From positions 148,544 through 212,543 of the forward strand of contig NZ_BAPV01000057.1 of the NCBI RefSeq assembly GCF_025995175.1: DNA of 64,000 nt, in the 5' to 3' direction. The stretch's first letter is position 1, and each line of letters starts with the position of its first letter. Both the position numbers and the translations under genes were made by a program. The DNA comes from Asaia krungthepensis NRIC 0535 (GTDB lineage Bacteria > Pseudomonadota > Alphaproteobacteria > Acetobacterales > Acetobacteraceae). This document shows, piece by piece, positions 26,966 through 36,192 of this stretch. The notes below the pieces were generated by a model. It was not told where the DNA came from, ran no database searches, and saw only the letters and a program-made list of their open reading frames with translations.

Positions 26966-28021
26966 GTGAACGAGACAGCCCTGATCTCGCTGTTCGGCGA
27001 TGCGCTTCTGGCAACTGGCGACCGGATCGAGGGTACCGTGCTCGATGACCCGTCACGTCCGTTTCTTGGCATCGATCCGCTCAGACAATTTATGGTCAAT
27101 GCGCCAGCCGGGCTGACCCTGTATCAGACGTCGCCCGCCCTCTATCACCTGCGCGATGCAACCGGCAGGATCTGGTCCTGCGCGCCTGACGGAACCCGTG
27201 ACGAGGCGATGGACCGTCTGAGCTCGAGCACCCTCTCCTGCCTCGCCCTGAGGCGATTTCCCGCCATAGCCCCCGCCTCGGATGCATTCTCGCCCATACC
27301 GCGCCGACTGCATTTCATCTGCAATGACCGAGCGACGCTCGACCCGGCGCTCATCGCCAATATCGAGCGTACCGCCGCGATCAATCCCGGCTGGGAAGTC
27401 ACCCTCTGGGACGAGGCCGCGCGTTTCGAGTTCATCACCGAGCATTATGGCTGGGATGTGCTCAAGCTCTATCTGATGATCGGGCCCGAATATGGCGCGG
27501 CCAAGGCCGATCTGTTCCGCTATTTGCTGATCTTTAAGCTGGGCGGCGTGTATCTCGATCTGAAATCCACCACGGCACGCCCTCTCGATGCGATCCTGCG
27601 TGAAGACGATGCCTTCATCCTCTCGCAATGGAACATGTCAGGGTCCGGCGTGCACAGGAACTGGGGGCTCGGTGCCACCATAGCCCATGTGAAAGGCGGC
27701 GAGTATCAGCAATGGTTTCTGATCGCGCGACCGCTTCATCCCTATCTGCGTAGGGTTATCCAGCTCGTTCTGACAAGGATCGCGATCTATCGCCCCGATC
27801 TGCATGGGGTTGGCGCGGTCACGACGTTCAACGTCACCGGACCGCATGCCTTTACCAAAGCCATCTATCCTGTGCGCGACGATCATCCGCACAGGATGAT
27901 CGACTCCGAAACGGAAGGCCTCATTTATTCAGTGGTGGAAGACCATCGCGCACGCAGCGGCAGCGATTATCGTACCGCTCAGACGGCCCTCGTAACAGGG
28001 AATGAAACCTATCGCCTTTGA
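26966..28021 (+). CDS. DXD-type glycosyltransferase (GT32-like)
   Basis: A 351-residue protein whose C-terminal 250 residues resemble sugar transferases carrying a DXD motif. IPRRLHFICNDRATLDPALIANIERTAAINPGWEVTLWDE matches the N-terminal half of such domains; AKADLFRYLLIFKLGGVYLDLKSTTARPL gives the D-x-x-DXD-like sequence that binds nucleotide-sugar and metal. The first 100 residues are not recognisable. It starts at GTG, 10 bp after the helicase stop, so it is probably on the same transcript. No other glycan gene is adjacent, so its acceptor is unknown. Only the enzyme class is supported. Confidence 0.82.
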   Translation: MNETALISLFGDALLATGDRIEGTVLDDPSRPFLGIDPLRQFMVNAPAGLTLYQTSPALYHLRDATGRIWSCAPDGTRDEAMDRLSSSTLSCLALRRFPAIAPASDAFSPIPRRLHFICNDRATLDPALIANIERTAAINPGWEVTLWDEAARFEFITEHYGWDVLKLYLMIGPEYGAAKADLFRYLLIFKLGGVYLDLKSTTARPLDAILREDDAFILSQWNMSGSGVHRNWGLGATIAHVKGGEYQQWFLIARPLHPYLRRVIQLVLTRIAIYRPDLHGVGAVTTFNVTGPHAFTKAIYPVRDDHPHRMIDSETEGLIYSVVEDHRARSGSDYRTAQTALVTGNETYRL

Positions 28022-28081
28022 ATCTGCGCGCATCCGGCGCGCCATCGGACGCCTAGCCCGTCAGGGCCGCGGGAAATGTGA

Positions 28082-28106
28082 CGCCCCGGCATGAATGCCG
28101 GGGCGC
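28082..28106. terminator. Strong hairpin between convergent genes, probable terminator
   Basis: An 11-bp GC-rich stem CGCCCCGGCAT / ATGCCGGGGCG with a 2-nt loop lies between the convergent glycosyltransferase and TonB-receptor genes. No clear T-run follows, so it is a hairpin rather than a textbook rho-independent terminator. Confidence 0.55.
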
Positions 28107-28115
28107 GCATCGGGA

Positions 28116-31088
28116 TCAGAAATTGACCCCGGCCTGCAGGAACACATAGCGCCCGTAATAAAGGTCGCCATAAAGACCGGCGGCGCTGTTGGTCGAGGCA
28201 TCGGCCACGAAGGGCGGCTGCTTGTCGAACAGATTGTTCACGCCCGCCTGGAACGTCCATTTGTTCAGGCGATAATCGATCGTCAGATCATGCGAGAACA
28301 CGCCGGGGGTCTTGTAGCGGCCATAGCCAAGGGCCGTGCTCAGATCCTGCGATCCGTTATTCCAGACCATGCCACCCGTATACTTCATCATATAGGTGAC
28401 GCCCCAGTTTCCATGCTGCCAGTTGACCGTCGCATAGTCACGCACGCGCGGCTGGCCCGTGCCCGACTGGTACATCAGGCGACCGGCATAATTGTACCAC
28501 TGCCCGCCCGGCTCGTTCTGCTGCAGATAGCTGATGAGCTGCTGGAAGTTGTTACCCAGCGTCACCACATCCTTGCGCGTCACGCGGATACGATAATCGA
28601 GATCGAAATCGATGCCGCTCGTCCGCAGACCGCCGATATTGGCGTAGTAATCCGTCACCGAGTCCAGCTGGTCTGTGCTCGAGACGCGGGTGATGTTATT
28701 GCAATAATTCGTGCTGGCACCCGTATAGCACTGATCGAGAATGTACTGGGAACTCAGATACGAGACCATGTTCTTGATCGTGTAATGCCAGTATTCCACC
28801 GAAGCAGAGAGGCCCGGCACCCAGCGCGGCGTGATCACCGTACCGATTGTATAGGTGCGGCCGGTTTCCGGCTTCAGTGAAGCGTTACCACCGTAAAGCG
28901 TCGGCACCTGACCCGAGTTTGCCGCAACGAAGGTTGAGGTGTTGATGCCCTGCTTGGCGCAATTGGCGACCACATTGGCCGAAAGCGACCCATAGGAGCT
29001 GGCCTGGGCGCAGGGATCGGTCGCCGACGCATAACCAAGGCTGCCACCCGAATAGAGCTCGTAGACATTAGGCTGACGATAGGAGGTGCCGATCGTGGCG
29101 CGGAAGCGGATATCGCGGATCGGTGCCCAGTTGATCGAGGCTTTCCAGTTCTTGGTGCCACCGAAGGTGCTGTAGGACGAATAGCGCCCCTGGGCATCGA
29201 TGGTGAGATCCTTCGCAAGGAACACGTCACGCAGCAGCGTGGCCTTGCCTTCCAGATAGCCTTCCGTGACGTTGAATCCGCCGCCCGTATAGGAGGCCGA
29301 ATTGGTCAGCGTATCGCCAGAAGCCACGACGGCGTCGGGATGATAGGCCAGCTGTTCACCACGATGTTCCATGCCGAGCGCGAAGCCCAGATCGCCGCCG
29401 CCCTTCCAGGGCATGGTTGCGACATGGTTGTTATGCATACGCAGATTCAGGTCGCGCAGCTGGTAATAATAGTGATCGTGGCTGGTATAATTCGAATACG
29501 CCGCAGCAGCCGAAGAGAGCGGCTTGAACGGATCGGACAGGACGCACCCCGAAGAAGCCTGACAGACCGAAGGGTTATACACGAGAGCCGAGCTTGAATC
29601 GGTCGGGTCGACCTGCTCCAGACCATATTCCTGCAGAAGCTTCGCATAATTGCCCACGCCGGACATCTGCGAGGTCACCTGGTTCCAGCCATAGGTGTAG
29701 GACAGATCGTACATCCAGCCATGGGTGATCTCGCCCTTGGCCCCAGCGATGGCGGTATAGGTGTCTGTTGCCGTCTCGGTCCGACGGTTGCCCCACTCGC
29801 CATAGCGCTTGTACATCAGCACATCTTCGCCAAAGGTGTTGTACGGCGCATCGGCCGGAATCACGAGGCTGGATGGCAGATTGGACGGGTAGATGCTGCC
29901 CGTCATCGGCTCCGGCGCCAGAGTGGTGCTGGAGGTACGGTGACTGTACTGGAAATTGGCATAGGGCGTGAAATGGCTGTTCACGTCATAATGCGCGTCA
30001 AAGGACAGCGTGGAGTTCTGCAGCGAATTCGTCAGGGATTGCTGCGAGCCGTAATTATACCGATCGGCAGAGGTCGCGGTGTGATAGCCGGTGCCGCTGG
30101 CATTCGGCACATAAGTGCCGGAATCCGTGAAATACTTGCCCGTGGTCGGGATGGACGAGCCAAACAGCAGATCGGACGCGTCGGTCGGGTCATTGGTCTG
30201 CACATTACGCGACCAGGCGCGGTTGCGCTGCATGATGCCGCTCTTGGTCATGTACGACCCGAACAGTGTCACGTTGCCCTTGCCGTGATCGAAATTCCAG
30301 CCCTTGTAGCCGGAGATCTGGCCCGTCTGGCCATCGCCCACATCGGTGATACCGCCACGAACGGTGATGTTCGCGTCGTTCAGGTCGTGGCGCATCTTGA
30401 TATTGATGACGCCCGCAACCGCATCGGCGCCGTAGAGTTCAGAGCCGCCGTCCTTGAGAATTTCAATGCTCTGAACCTGGTAGACGTTGATCGTGTTCAG
30501 GTCGACGCAGCTGTTATTGCCGTTGAGCGTGGTGCGCTTGCCATCGATGAGCACCAGCGTGCGGTTCTGGCCGAGGTTACGCAGATCGACGCATGACGAC
30601 CCGCCCGTACCGTTGGTCTGCGAGTTATAGGTGCCCGAAGAGCCGACCGAGGGCAGACGCTGCAGATAGTCGCCCACCGTGGTGGCGCCTGTCTGCATGA
30701 TCTGCTTGGACGTCACGATCTGCACCGGATTGGCATTGGCGTTATTCGACGTGCTGAGCGCCGAACCGGTCACGACGATGTTTTCGCTCCCACCACGGGC
30801 GGCCGAATCATCGACGGGCGCGAAGGCGCTGCGCTGTGCCGTGGCCGAACGCGTGACAGGCATGGCAGCCGTAGCAGCAGGCGTTGCCACGATGGGGGCC
30901 GCAGCCGGGCGGCGAAGGCCGTTTTGTGCGCTTCTGGATACCGCACGTTTATGGGCCTTGTGAGTTGTCGTCCCCGTTGATGCCGTCGATGCGGGAGCAG
31001 CCTGTGCAACGTGGAATTGACCCAGAGCCAGTCCGGCTCCAAGTGTGGAGACAAGCAGCAGTCTTCGCTTGTTCCTGATGATCTTCAT
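28116..31088 (-). CDS. TonB-dependent outer membrane receptor
   Basis: A 990-residue receptor for TonB-driven uptake across the outer membrane. A signal peptide (basic start MKIIRNKRR, hydrophobic core, then VAQAAPAS) directs export. Residues about 30-90 are an alanine-rich, basic linker, not a signalling domain. The plug domain begins at SENIVVTGSALS, with TTVGDYLQRLPSVG, VLIDGKRTTL and ELYGADAVAGVINIKM, and carries two cysteines flanking a QNRTLVLIDG loop. The remaining residues form the barrel and end in a terminal phenylalanine (QAGVNF), as needed for BamA insertion. The start ATG at 31088 trims 20 residues of doubtful sequence. The ligand is unknown; it lies next to a LysR regulator and short-chain dehydrogenases. 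Confidence 0.93.
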   Translation of the reverse strand: MKIIRNKRRLLLVSTLGAGLALGQFHVAQAAPASTASTGTTTHKAHKRAVSRSAQNGLRRPAAAPIVATPAATAAMPVTRSATAQRSAFAPVDDSAARGGSENIVVTGSALSTSNNANANPVQIVTSKQIMQTGATTVGDYLQRLPSVGSSGTYNSQTNGTGGSSCVDLRNLGQNRTLVLIDGKRTTLNGNNSCVDLNTINVYQVQSIEILKDGGSELYGADAVAGVINIKMRHDLNDANITVRGGITDVGDGQTGQISGYKGWNFDHGKGNVTLFGSYMTKSGIMQRNRAWSRNVQTNDPTDASDLLFGSSIPTTGKYFTDSGTYVPNASGTGYHTATSADRYNYGSQQSLTNSLQNSTLSFDAHYDVNSHFTPYANFQYSHRTSSTTLAPEPMTGSIYPSNLPSSLVIPADAPYNTFGEDVLMYKRYGEWGNRRTETATDTYTAIAGAKGEITHGWMYDLSYTYGWNQVTSQMSGVGNYAKLLQEYGLEQVDPTDSSSALVYNPSVCQASSGCVLSDPFKPLSSAAAAYSNYTSHDHYYYQLRDLNLRMHNNHVATMPWKGGGDLGFALGMEHRGEQLAYHPDAVVASGDTLTNSASYTGGGFNVTEGYLEGKATLLRDVFLAKDLTIDAQGRYSSYSTFGGTKNWKASINWAPIRDIRFRATIGTSYRQPNVYELYSGGSLGYASATDPCAQASSYGSLSANVVANCAKQGINTSTFVAANSGQVPTLYGGNASLKPETGRTYTIGTVITPRWVPGLSASVEYWHYTIKNMVSYLSSQYILDQCYTGASTNYCNNITRVSSTDQLDSVTDYYANIGGLRTSGIDFDLDYRIRVTRKDVVTLGNNFQQLISYLQQNEPGGQWYNYAGRLMYQSGTGQPRVRDYATVNWQHGNWGVTYMMKYTGGMVWNNGSQDLSTALGYGRYKTPGVFSHDLTIDYRLNKWTFQAGVNNLFDKQPPFVADASTNSAAGLYGDLYYGRYVFLQAGVNF

Positions 31089-31430
31089 GATGTTTTCGAC
31101 CTCCAGTAAGGCGTTCTGGAAGCGAAAAGATTTCACAAACGAAATCACGTCCAGAGGCTTATTTCAGATCAGCACGCACAGAAGGCGATCATTGTATTTT
31201 TGTCACAACGTTACTTACCTGCGTTGTAAATTGAACTCATATATTACTTTTGTTTATTATAGATACACTTTTGAAATAATAGGACTCACTTGGAAACGTG
31301 CCCCGAGGAAGCGTCTCCCCCGGAAAGAAATCCGAACGAACGGATTTCTCATCATCCCTATGGAGATCACCTCCACACCGAGCGAGCGGCGCGGTACTCT
31401 CACGCCGTCCGCGCAAATGGGGTGGCAATC
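31089..31430. other. AT-rich upstream region of the TonB receptor gene
   Basis: About 340 bp, noticeably richer in A and T around 31190-31300 than its surroundings. It should carry the receptor promoter. I see no Fur-box-like or other recognisable operator in it. Confidence 0.5.
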
Positions 31431-32330
31431 TCAAGCGCTGCGGGTTGAGAAATACGCTGTGAAAGCCCGCAATGCGGAGGGCACGTGTTTGCGGGAGGGA
31501 TAATAAAGGTGAAAGCCCTCTCCCACTGATGTCCACTCGGGCAGGACGAGTTCGAGCGCGCCACAATCGAGAGCCGCTCTGGCTCTCTCCTCAAGGCAGT
31601 AGAACAACCCCCCTCCTGCACAGGCGCAGGCCAGCGATAATTCGCTATCGCCAAGAATGACCTGGCCCGGCACATCGAGCGCACATTGTCGTTCGGCCCT
31701 ACCCAATTCCCAGGAATAGAGCCGCCCGGTTCCCGTGCGGATACGAATGCAGCGATGGCTCATCAGATCCTCTGGCTGGCGGGGACGTCCCATGACGTCG
31801 AGATAAGCCGGCGCACCCACGACAACCCAGTTCAGATCGTCGGTCAGACGTCTGGCAATCATGCCTTCAGGAACAGTGCCCCCATAGCGTATGCCCGCAT
31901 CGAACCCCTCGGAGACTGCATCCACGACGCGATCATCCACCACGATATCGAGCTCGATGGCGGGATAAAGCGCCATGAACGCCGCCAGCCTTGGCGCCAG
32001 AAGCAAAGTCGCTGCATCGCGCAGGGTCGTGATACGCAACCTGCCAGAGGGAAGCCTACGGTAAGCCTCAAGCTGCGCCAGCGAGGCGTCGATCCGCTCG
32101 AAATGCGGGGCGATCTCCGCAAGAAGCATCTCGCCCGCGCCGGTAAGCCTGACCTGTCGTGTCGTCCGATGGAATAGTCGCACGTCCAGTTTGCGCTCGA
32201 GCTGCGTCATGGCATGGCTCAGAGCCGAACCCGTCACGCCCCGTTGCAAGGCCGCACGTGTGAAGCTGCCCGCGCGGGCGATGGCGAGAAAGCTTTCCAG
32301 ACTGTCCTTGCTGATCCCAATCGCGTTCAC
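31431..32330 (-). CDS. LysR family transcriptional regulator (first)
   Basis: A 299-residue LysR regulator. Residues 7-66 hold the winged helix-turn-helix (SLESFLAIARAGSFTRAALQRGVTGSALSHAMTQLERKLDVRLFHRTTRQVRLTGAG); the rest is the ligand-binding periplasmic-protein-like fold, with RLRITTLRDAATLLLAP as its first strand and MSHRCIRIRTGTGRLYSWEL in the middle. It is divergent from a short-chain dehydrogenase gene starting at 32443, the classical arrangement for a LysR activator and its target. A weak TGAA-N5-TTCA inverted repeat at 32334-32346 lies just before its start. Effector unknown. Confidence 0.92.
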   Translation of the reverse strand: MNAIGISKDSLESFLAIARAGSFTRAALQRGVTGSALSHAMTQLERKLDVRLFHRTTRQVRLTGAGEMLLAEIAPHFERIDASLAQLEAYRRLPSGRLRITTLRDAATLLLAPRLAAFMALYPAIELDIVVDDRVVDAVSEGFDAGIRYGGTVPEGMIARRLTDDLNWVVVGAPAYLDVMGRPRQPEDLMSHRCIRIRTGTGRLYSWELGRAERQCALDVPGQVILGDSELSLACACAGGGLFYCLEERARAALDCGALELVLPEWTSVGEGFHLYYPSRKHVPSALRAFTAYFSTRSA

Positions 32331-32333
32331 TCG

Positions 32334-32346
32334 TGAATTTCTTTCA
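32334..32346. promoter_or_regulatory. Weak LysR-type T-N11-A candidate site
   Basis: A 13-base TGAA-TTTCT-TTCA repeat of T-N11-A form lies three bases before the LysR start and about 100 bp before the divergent dehydrogenase. The arms are only four bases, so chance is possible. Confidence 0.25.
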
Positions 32347-32442
32347 TCTCACCATCAAAATGAGCGCTGTAAACCGGGAGTAGCCCGGAATGTTCCCTGT
32401 TCCCGCGATCAGACGGATCGCCATCAGGAAAGGACTCACCCC

Positions 32443-33225
32443 GTGACCTATCGCCCCCTCGCTCTCGTGACCGGCGCTTCATCCGGCATCGGCCTTGAAC
32501 TCGCGCTCGAATTTGCGCGAAACGGATATGATGTCGCCCTCTCCGGATCGAGCGCGCAGATTTTCGATGCCGCAAAACGCATTGAGGACCTCGGTGCGAC
32601 CGCTTATGCCTATCGGGCCGATGCGGCGACCCATGAGGGGGTGGAAAGCTTCTGGCAGTTCACACTGGGGCTTGGCCGACCTCTTGAGGCGGCGGCCTTG
32701 AATGTCGGGATCGGGCTTGGGGGCGCTTTCATTGATACGGCCCTGGAGGACGACCTGCGCGTGATTGCAATCAACATCACCGGCACTGTCCATATGGCCA
32801 AGAATGTGGCGCGCTTCATGGTCGCACAGGGCCACGGGCGTATCCTCATCACCTCCTCGGTTTCTGCGACGCTCCCCACGCCTTTCGAGACCGTCTATGG
32901 CCCCTCGAAAGCCTTTGGCTTCATGTTCGCGGAATCCCTGCGCGAGGAACTGAGGGAAAGCGGCGTCACCGTCACTGCCCTGCTCCCCGGCGCCACGGAT
33001 AGCCGCTTTCACAAAAATGCTGGCATGGCGCGCAGCGCGATCGATCAAGGCCCCAAGAATGACAAGACCCTGGTGGCTCGTCAGGGCTACGAGGCCCTGA
33101 TGAAAGATCTCGACCATGTTGTGGGCGGCGATGACACGACCAGACAGATGGTGGAGGAAAACAGGATCACGCCCGAGCCCGTCAAGGCGGCGCGCCATGC
33201 CCGACTGACGCGCCTGAATCCCTGA
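32443..33225 (+). CDS. Short-chain dehydrogenase/reductase (first)
   Basis: A 260-residue NAD(P)-dependent oxidoreductase of the classical SDR family. The cofactor motif is VTGASSGIGLELALEF at residues 9-24, N-V-G-I-G-L-G appears where NNAG is usual, and the catalytic residues are Ser in ITSSVSATLP and Tyr/Lys in VYGPSKAFG. I choose the GTG at 32443, which has AGGAAAGG at 32427-32434 upstream; an in-frame upstream start would add 84 implausible residues. It is divergent from a LysR gene, which probably regulates it. A related SDR gene lies on the opposite strand next to it. The substrate cannot be told from sequence. Confidence 0.9.
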   Translation: MTYRPLALVTGASSGIGLELALEFARNGYDVALSGSSAQIFDAAKRIEDLGATAYAYRADAATHEGVESFWQFTLGLGRPLEAAALNVGIGLGGAFIDTALEDDLRVIAINITGTVHMAKNVARFMVAQGHGRILITSSVSATLPTPFETVYGPSKAFGFMFAESLREELRESGVTVTALLPGATDSRFHKNAGMARSAIDQGPKNDKTLVARQGYEALMKDLDHVVGGDDTTRQMVEENRITPEPVKAARHARLTRLNP

Positions 33226-33294
33226 GCGATTTTCCTTTTCGCGCGGCCTATCCAATCAGGGAGAGGCCATTGGCGTCTCCTGGGGACCATTGCT

Positions 33295-34056
33295 TCAGAG
33301 AGACTGCCCGCCCGAGACCTCGATACGCTGCGCGTTCACCCAGCGATTATCCTCCGACAGGAGCGAAGCAATCATGGGGCCGATATCCTCGGGCACGCCC
33401 ACGCGCCCGAGCGCGGTCAACCCGGCAATGTGGCGTCCGATCTCGGGATTGTCGCGCACCATGCCTCCTGAGAAATCGGTCTTGATGGCACCGGGCGCGA
33501 CAACGTTGGCCGTTATCCCCCGTGCCCCGAGTTCCTTGGCCATATAGCGCGTCATAACCTCCACGCCCCCCTTCATCGAGGCGTACACGATCCGGCCGGG
33601 GAAGGTGAAACGGGTCAGACCGCTGCTGATATTGAGAATACGCCCGCCATCACGGAGCAAAGGCAGAAGCGCCTGCGTCAGGAAGAAAGGCCCCTTGAGG
33701 TGCTCGCGATAGATTCGGTCGAACTCATCCTCGGTGGTATCGGCAAGACCGCCATTATGCGCGCTGCCCGCATTGTTGATGAGATAGTCGAAATGGGTAA
33801 GGCCCCATCCCTTCAGGATGTCGCCCACAGAAGCGGCAAATTGCACAAAGCTGCGTGTATCGGCTACGTCAAGTTGGAGGATAGCGGCCTTCACCCCTGC
33901 CTCATGGGCGATGGCCATGACCGTCTCCGCGGCTTCTCGATTACCCTGATAGGTCAGGATCGCGCCGATACCCCGCTTTGCCAGAGCCTCGACTGTGGCG
34001 CGTCCGAGGCCGCGGCTGCCGCCCGTGATCAGGGCGATAGGCTGATGCTGTGTCAT
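33295..34056 (-). CDS. Short-chain dehydrogenase/reductase (second)
   Basis: A 253-residue classical SDR. Cofactor motif ITGGSRGLGRATVEAL, NNAG in YLINNAGSAHNGG, and catalytic Ser plus Tyr/Lys in LNISSGL and VYASMKGG. The C-terminal DIGPMIASLLSEDNRWVNAQRIEVSGGQSL is the typical end for NADPH-linked reductases in which the last helix and loop close the active site. It is convergent with the first SDR, 70 bp apart, and divergent from a second LysR gene. The ATG at 34056 is favoured; the upstream extension of 103 residues has no SDR homology. Substrate unknown. Confidence 0.92.
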   Translation of the reverse strand: MTQHQPIALITGGSRGLGRATVEALAKRGIGAILTYQGNREAAETVMAIAHEAGVKAAILQLDVADTRSFVQFAASVGDILKGWGLTHFDYLINNAGSAHNGGLADTTEDEFDRIYREHLKGPFFLTQALLPLLRDGGRILNISSGLTRFTFPGRIVYASMKGGVEVMTRYMAKELGARGITANVVAPGAIKTDFSGGMVRDNPEIGRHIAGLTALGRVGVPEDIGPMIASLLSEDNRWVNAQRIEVSGGQSL

Positions 34057-34139
34057 GATGCTGTTTCCTCTCGCTGATGGTGAGCGCAACATTCCATGCG
34101 GGGCGGCTTGCGATAAGGCAGGAAGACCTGTCATCATTG

Positions 34140-34154
34140 TTCCGTAATACGGAA
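34140..34154. promoter_or_regulatory. Palindrome covering the ribosome site of the second LysR gene
   Basis: A perfect inverted repeat TTCCGT-AAT-ACGGAA (15 nt, T-N11-A form) lies seven bases before the LysR start codon at 34162. Its right arm contains the GGA that would serve as ribosome-binding site, so a bound dimer could block the gene's own transcription or translation start. It sits about 80 bp from the divergent dehydrogenase start. Confidence 0.55.
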
Positions 34155-34161
34155 TAATCAG

Positions 34162-35076
34162 ATGGATCGACTGGCGAGTATCGACCTCTTCCTGCGTATC
34201 ATCGAGCGCGGCAGTTTCAGCGCGGCAGCCGCATCCTGCGGGATTTCCCGGCCTGCGGCGACGGCGGCCATACAGGCGCTCGAGCAGCGTCTCGGTGCGC
34301 GATTGCTGCATCGTTCTACGCGCCATGTACAGCCCACCGAGGAAGGCAGACTTTACTACGCCCATTGCCGGTCGATCGTCGCATCGCTGGAAGAAGCCGA
34401 CAGATCCATCGGCTCCGCGCTCTCAGGCGTGATCCGCCTCGATACGGTCGGGCATCTGGCCCGCACGATCATCCTGCCCGCTCTTCCCGAGTTCCTCTCC
34501 CGCCATCCGGGACTCACCGTTCATCTGGGCGAAGGAGAGAGGCTCGTGGATCTGCTGCGCGAGGGCGTCGATTGTGTGGTGCGTGGCGGCCCTCTACCCG
34601 ATAGCGACATGATTGCCCGTCCGCTTTGCCTTTTGCCCGAGATCACTGTGGCCAGCCCGGACTATCTGGCCCGCCATGGAACGCCGCGCGATCCGGATGA
34701 CCTGGAAGGGCACTGCATGATCGGTTTTGCGTCCTCCCGCACGAAGCAGGTCCTGCCACTGGAATTCAATCTGGAAGGCCGTCTTGTCGAACGCATGCTA
34801 CCGGCCAGGCTGCTCGTCTCCGGCGCCGAGTCCTCGGCAACCGCGGCCTGTCTGGGGCTGGGTCTGGCACAGGCGCCGCGCTATCGCTTCGAAGCCGAAC
34901 TGGCTCGGGGCGCGCTGGTGGAGGTTCTGTCGGACTTCCCACCGGCACCAACCCCATTGACGCTTCTCTACCCCAGCAACAGGCAGCTTCCGCCACGCGT
35001 GCGGGTTTTCATGGATTGGCTGGTTGAGATCTTTGGGGCTTTCGACAGGGACAGGCAGCAGCACTCCAAAAAATGA
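34162..35076 (+). CDS. LysR family transcriptional regulator (second)
   Basis: A 304-residue LysR regulator with a standard N-terminal winged helix (MDRLASIDLFLRIIERGSFSAAAASCGISRPAATAAIQALEQRLGARLLHRSTRHVQPTEEG) and a two-lobed effector domain from about residue 90. It resembles the CrgA/YafC-type regulators that accompany short-chain dehydrogenases and quinone-responsive enzymes. It is divergent from the second SDR gene, and the palindrome between them fits a LysR binding site. A weakly acidic C-terminal tail ends in HSKK. Effector unknown. Confidence 0.92.
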   Translation: MDRLASIDLFLRIIERGSFSAAAASCGISRPAATAAIQALEQRLGARLLHRSTRHVQPTEEGRLYYAHCRSIVASLEEADRSIGSALSGVIRLDTVGHLARTIILPALPEFLSRHPGLTVHLGEGERLVDLLREGVDCVVRGGPLPDSDMIARPLCLLPEITVASPDYLARHGTPRDPDDLEGHCMIGFASSRTKQVLPLEFNLEGRLVERMLPARLLVSGAESSATAACLGLGLAQAPRYRFEAELARGALVEVLSDFPPAPTPLTLLYPSNRQLPPRVRVFMDWLVEIFGAFDRDRQQHSKK

Positions 35077-35127
35077 AACGCCCGATTTCCGACCTCATTA
35101 TCAGGCTGGAATGGCTAGGATCGCGTC

Positions 35128-36192
35128 ATGCTGTTCGATCTTCCCTCCCATGAGATGCTCTATCAGGCCCTTCTGGCGCGCGATGCCCGCTATGACGGGC
35201 GGGTTTATGTCTGCGTCGGCACGACGGGCATTTTCTGTCGCCTGACCTGCCCGGCGCGCAAGCCCCTCGCCACCAATTGCAGCTTCCGCGACAGCGTGAG
35301 GGGATGCATCGAGGCCGGGTTTCGCCCATGCAAGCGGTGCCATCCGCTACAGGGGGGCGCAAGCCATGACCCACTCATCGCCCGGTTGCTCGACAGGCTC
35401 GATGCCGATCCGGGCCGACGCTGGAGCGAGCGCGATCTCGTTGCCCTCGGTCTCGATCCCTCCACAGTGCGGCGCAGTTTCAAGCGGCATTTCGATATGA
35501 GCTTTCTGGAGATGGCGCGCCAGCGCAGGCTGCGCGACGGATTCCTGTCGCTCTCGCAGGGGGAGTCGGTGATCGCCGCCCAGATCGATTCAGGCTTTGA
35601 ATCACCAAGTGCCTTTCGCGAGGCGTTTTCCCGGCTGATTGGCTGCGCTCCCGGCACACTCACACAGGGAGGCCTGCTCCGGGCAAGCTGGATCGCGACG
35701 CCCTTGGGCGACATGCTTGCCGTCTCATCCGCACGCCATTTGCATCTTCTCGAGTTCATCGATCGCAAGGCCCTCCCCCGCGAATTGAAAGCCCTCCAGG
35801 TCGCGCTCAAATCTCCGCTCGGTCTCGGCAGAACCGAGGTTACCGAGCAGGCGCAAGCAGAACTGGACGCCTATTTCAGCGGGGATTCCGCCCGTTTTCA
35901 TACCCCTTTGGCGCCCCAGGGATCGGCATTCACACGTCGCGTCCATCATGCCTTGCGAGAAATCCCGCCCGGTGAAACGCGCAGCTACGGGGAACTCGCC
36001 CGGGCTATTGGCCATCCCGGAGCCGTCCGGGCCGTGGCACGCGCCAATGGTGCCAACTGCATCGCATTGATGATTCCCTGCCATCGTGTGATTGGCACGG
36101 ATGGCAGCCTGACCGGCTATGGTGGCGGGCTATGGCGCAAGCAGCGTCTGATCGAGATCGAGCGCTCATTCAACCCCGTCGCGGACGCATAG
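35128..36192 (+). CDS. ada: Bifunctional Ada: methylphosphotriester sensor / O6-methylguanine-DNA methyltransferase
   Basis: A 354-residue adaptive-response protein. The N-terminal zinc domain has the four-cysteine set C37 and C41 (GIFCRLTC) and C68 and C71 (FRPCKRC); C37 matches the methyl-accepting cysteine of E. coli Ada (Cys38). Residues about 80-170 form an AraC-type helix-turn-helix half (STVRRSFKRHFDMSFLEMARQRRL), and the C-terminal 170 residues are the O6-alkylguanine transferase, with the active cysteine at about residue 318 in IPCHRV. It therefore both repairs alkylated DNA and can activate transcription after self-methylation. It is a single gene, 50 bp behind the LysR gene. No alkB or alkA is adjacent. 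Confidence 0.94.
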   Translation: MLFDLPSHEMLYQALLARDARYDGRVYVCVGTTGIFCRLTCPARKPLATNCSFRDSVRGCIEAGFRPCKRCHPLQGGASHDPLIARLLDRLDADPGRRWSERDLVALGLDPSTVRRSFKRHFDMSFLEMARQRRLRDGFLSLSQGESVIAAQIDSGFESPSAFREAFSRLIGCAPGTLTQGGLLRASWIATPLGDMLAVSSARHLHLLEFIDRKALPRELKALQVALKSPLGLGRTEVTEQAQAELDAYFSGDSARFHTPLAPQGSAFTRRVHHALREIPPGETRSYGELARAIGHPGAVRAVARANGANCIALMIPCHRVIGTDGSLTGYGGGLWRKQRLIEIERSFNPVADA

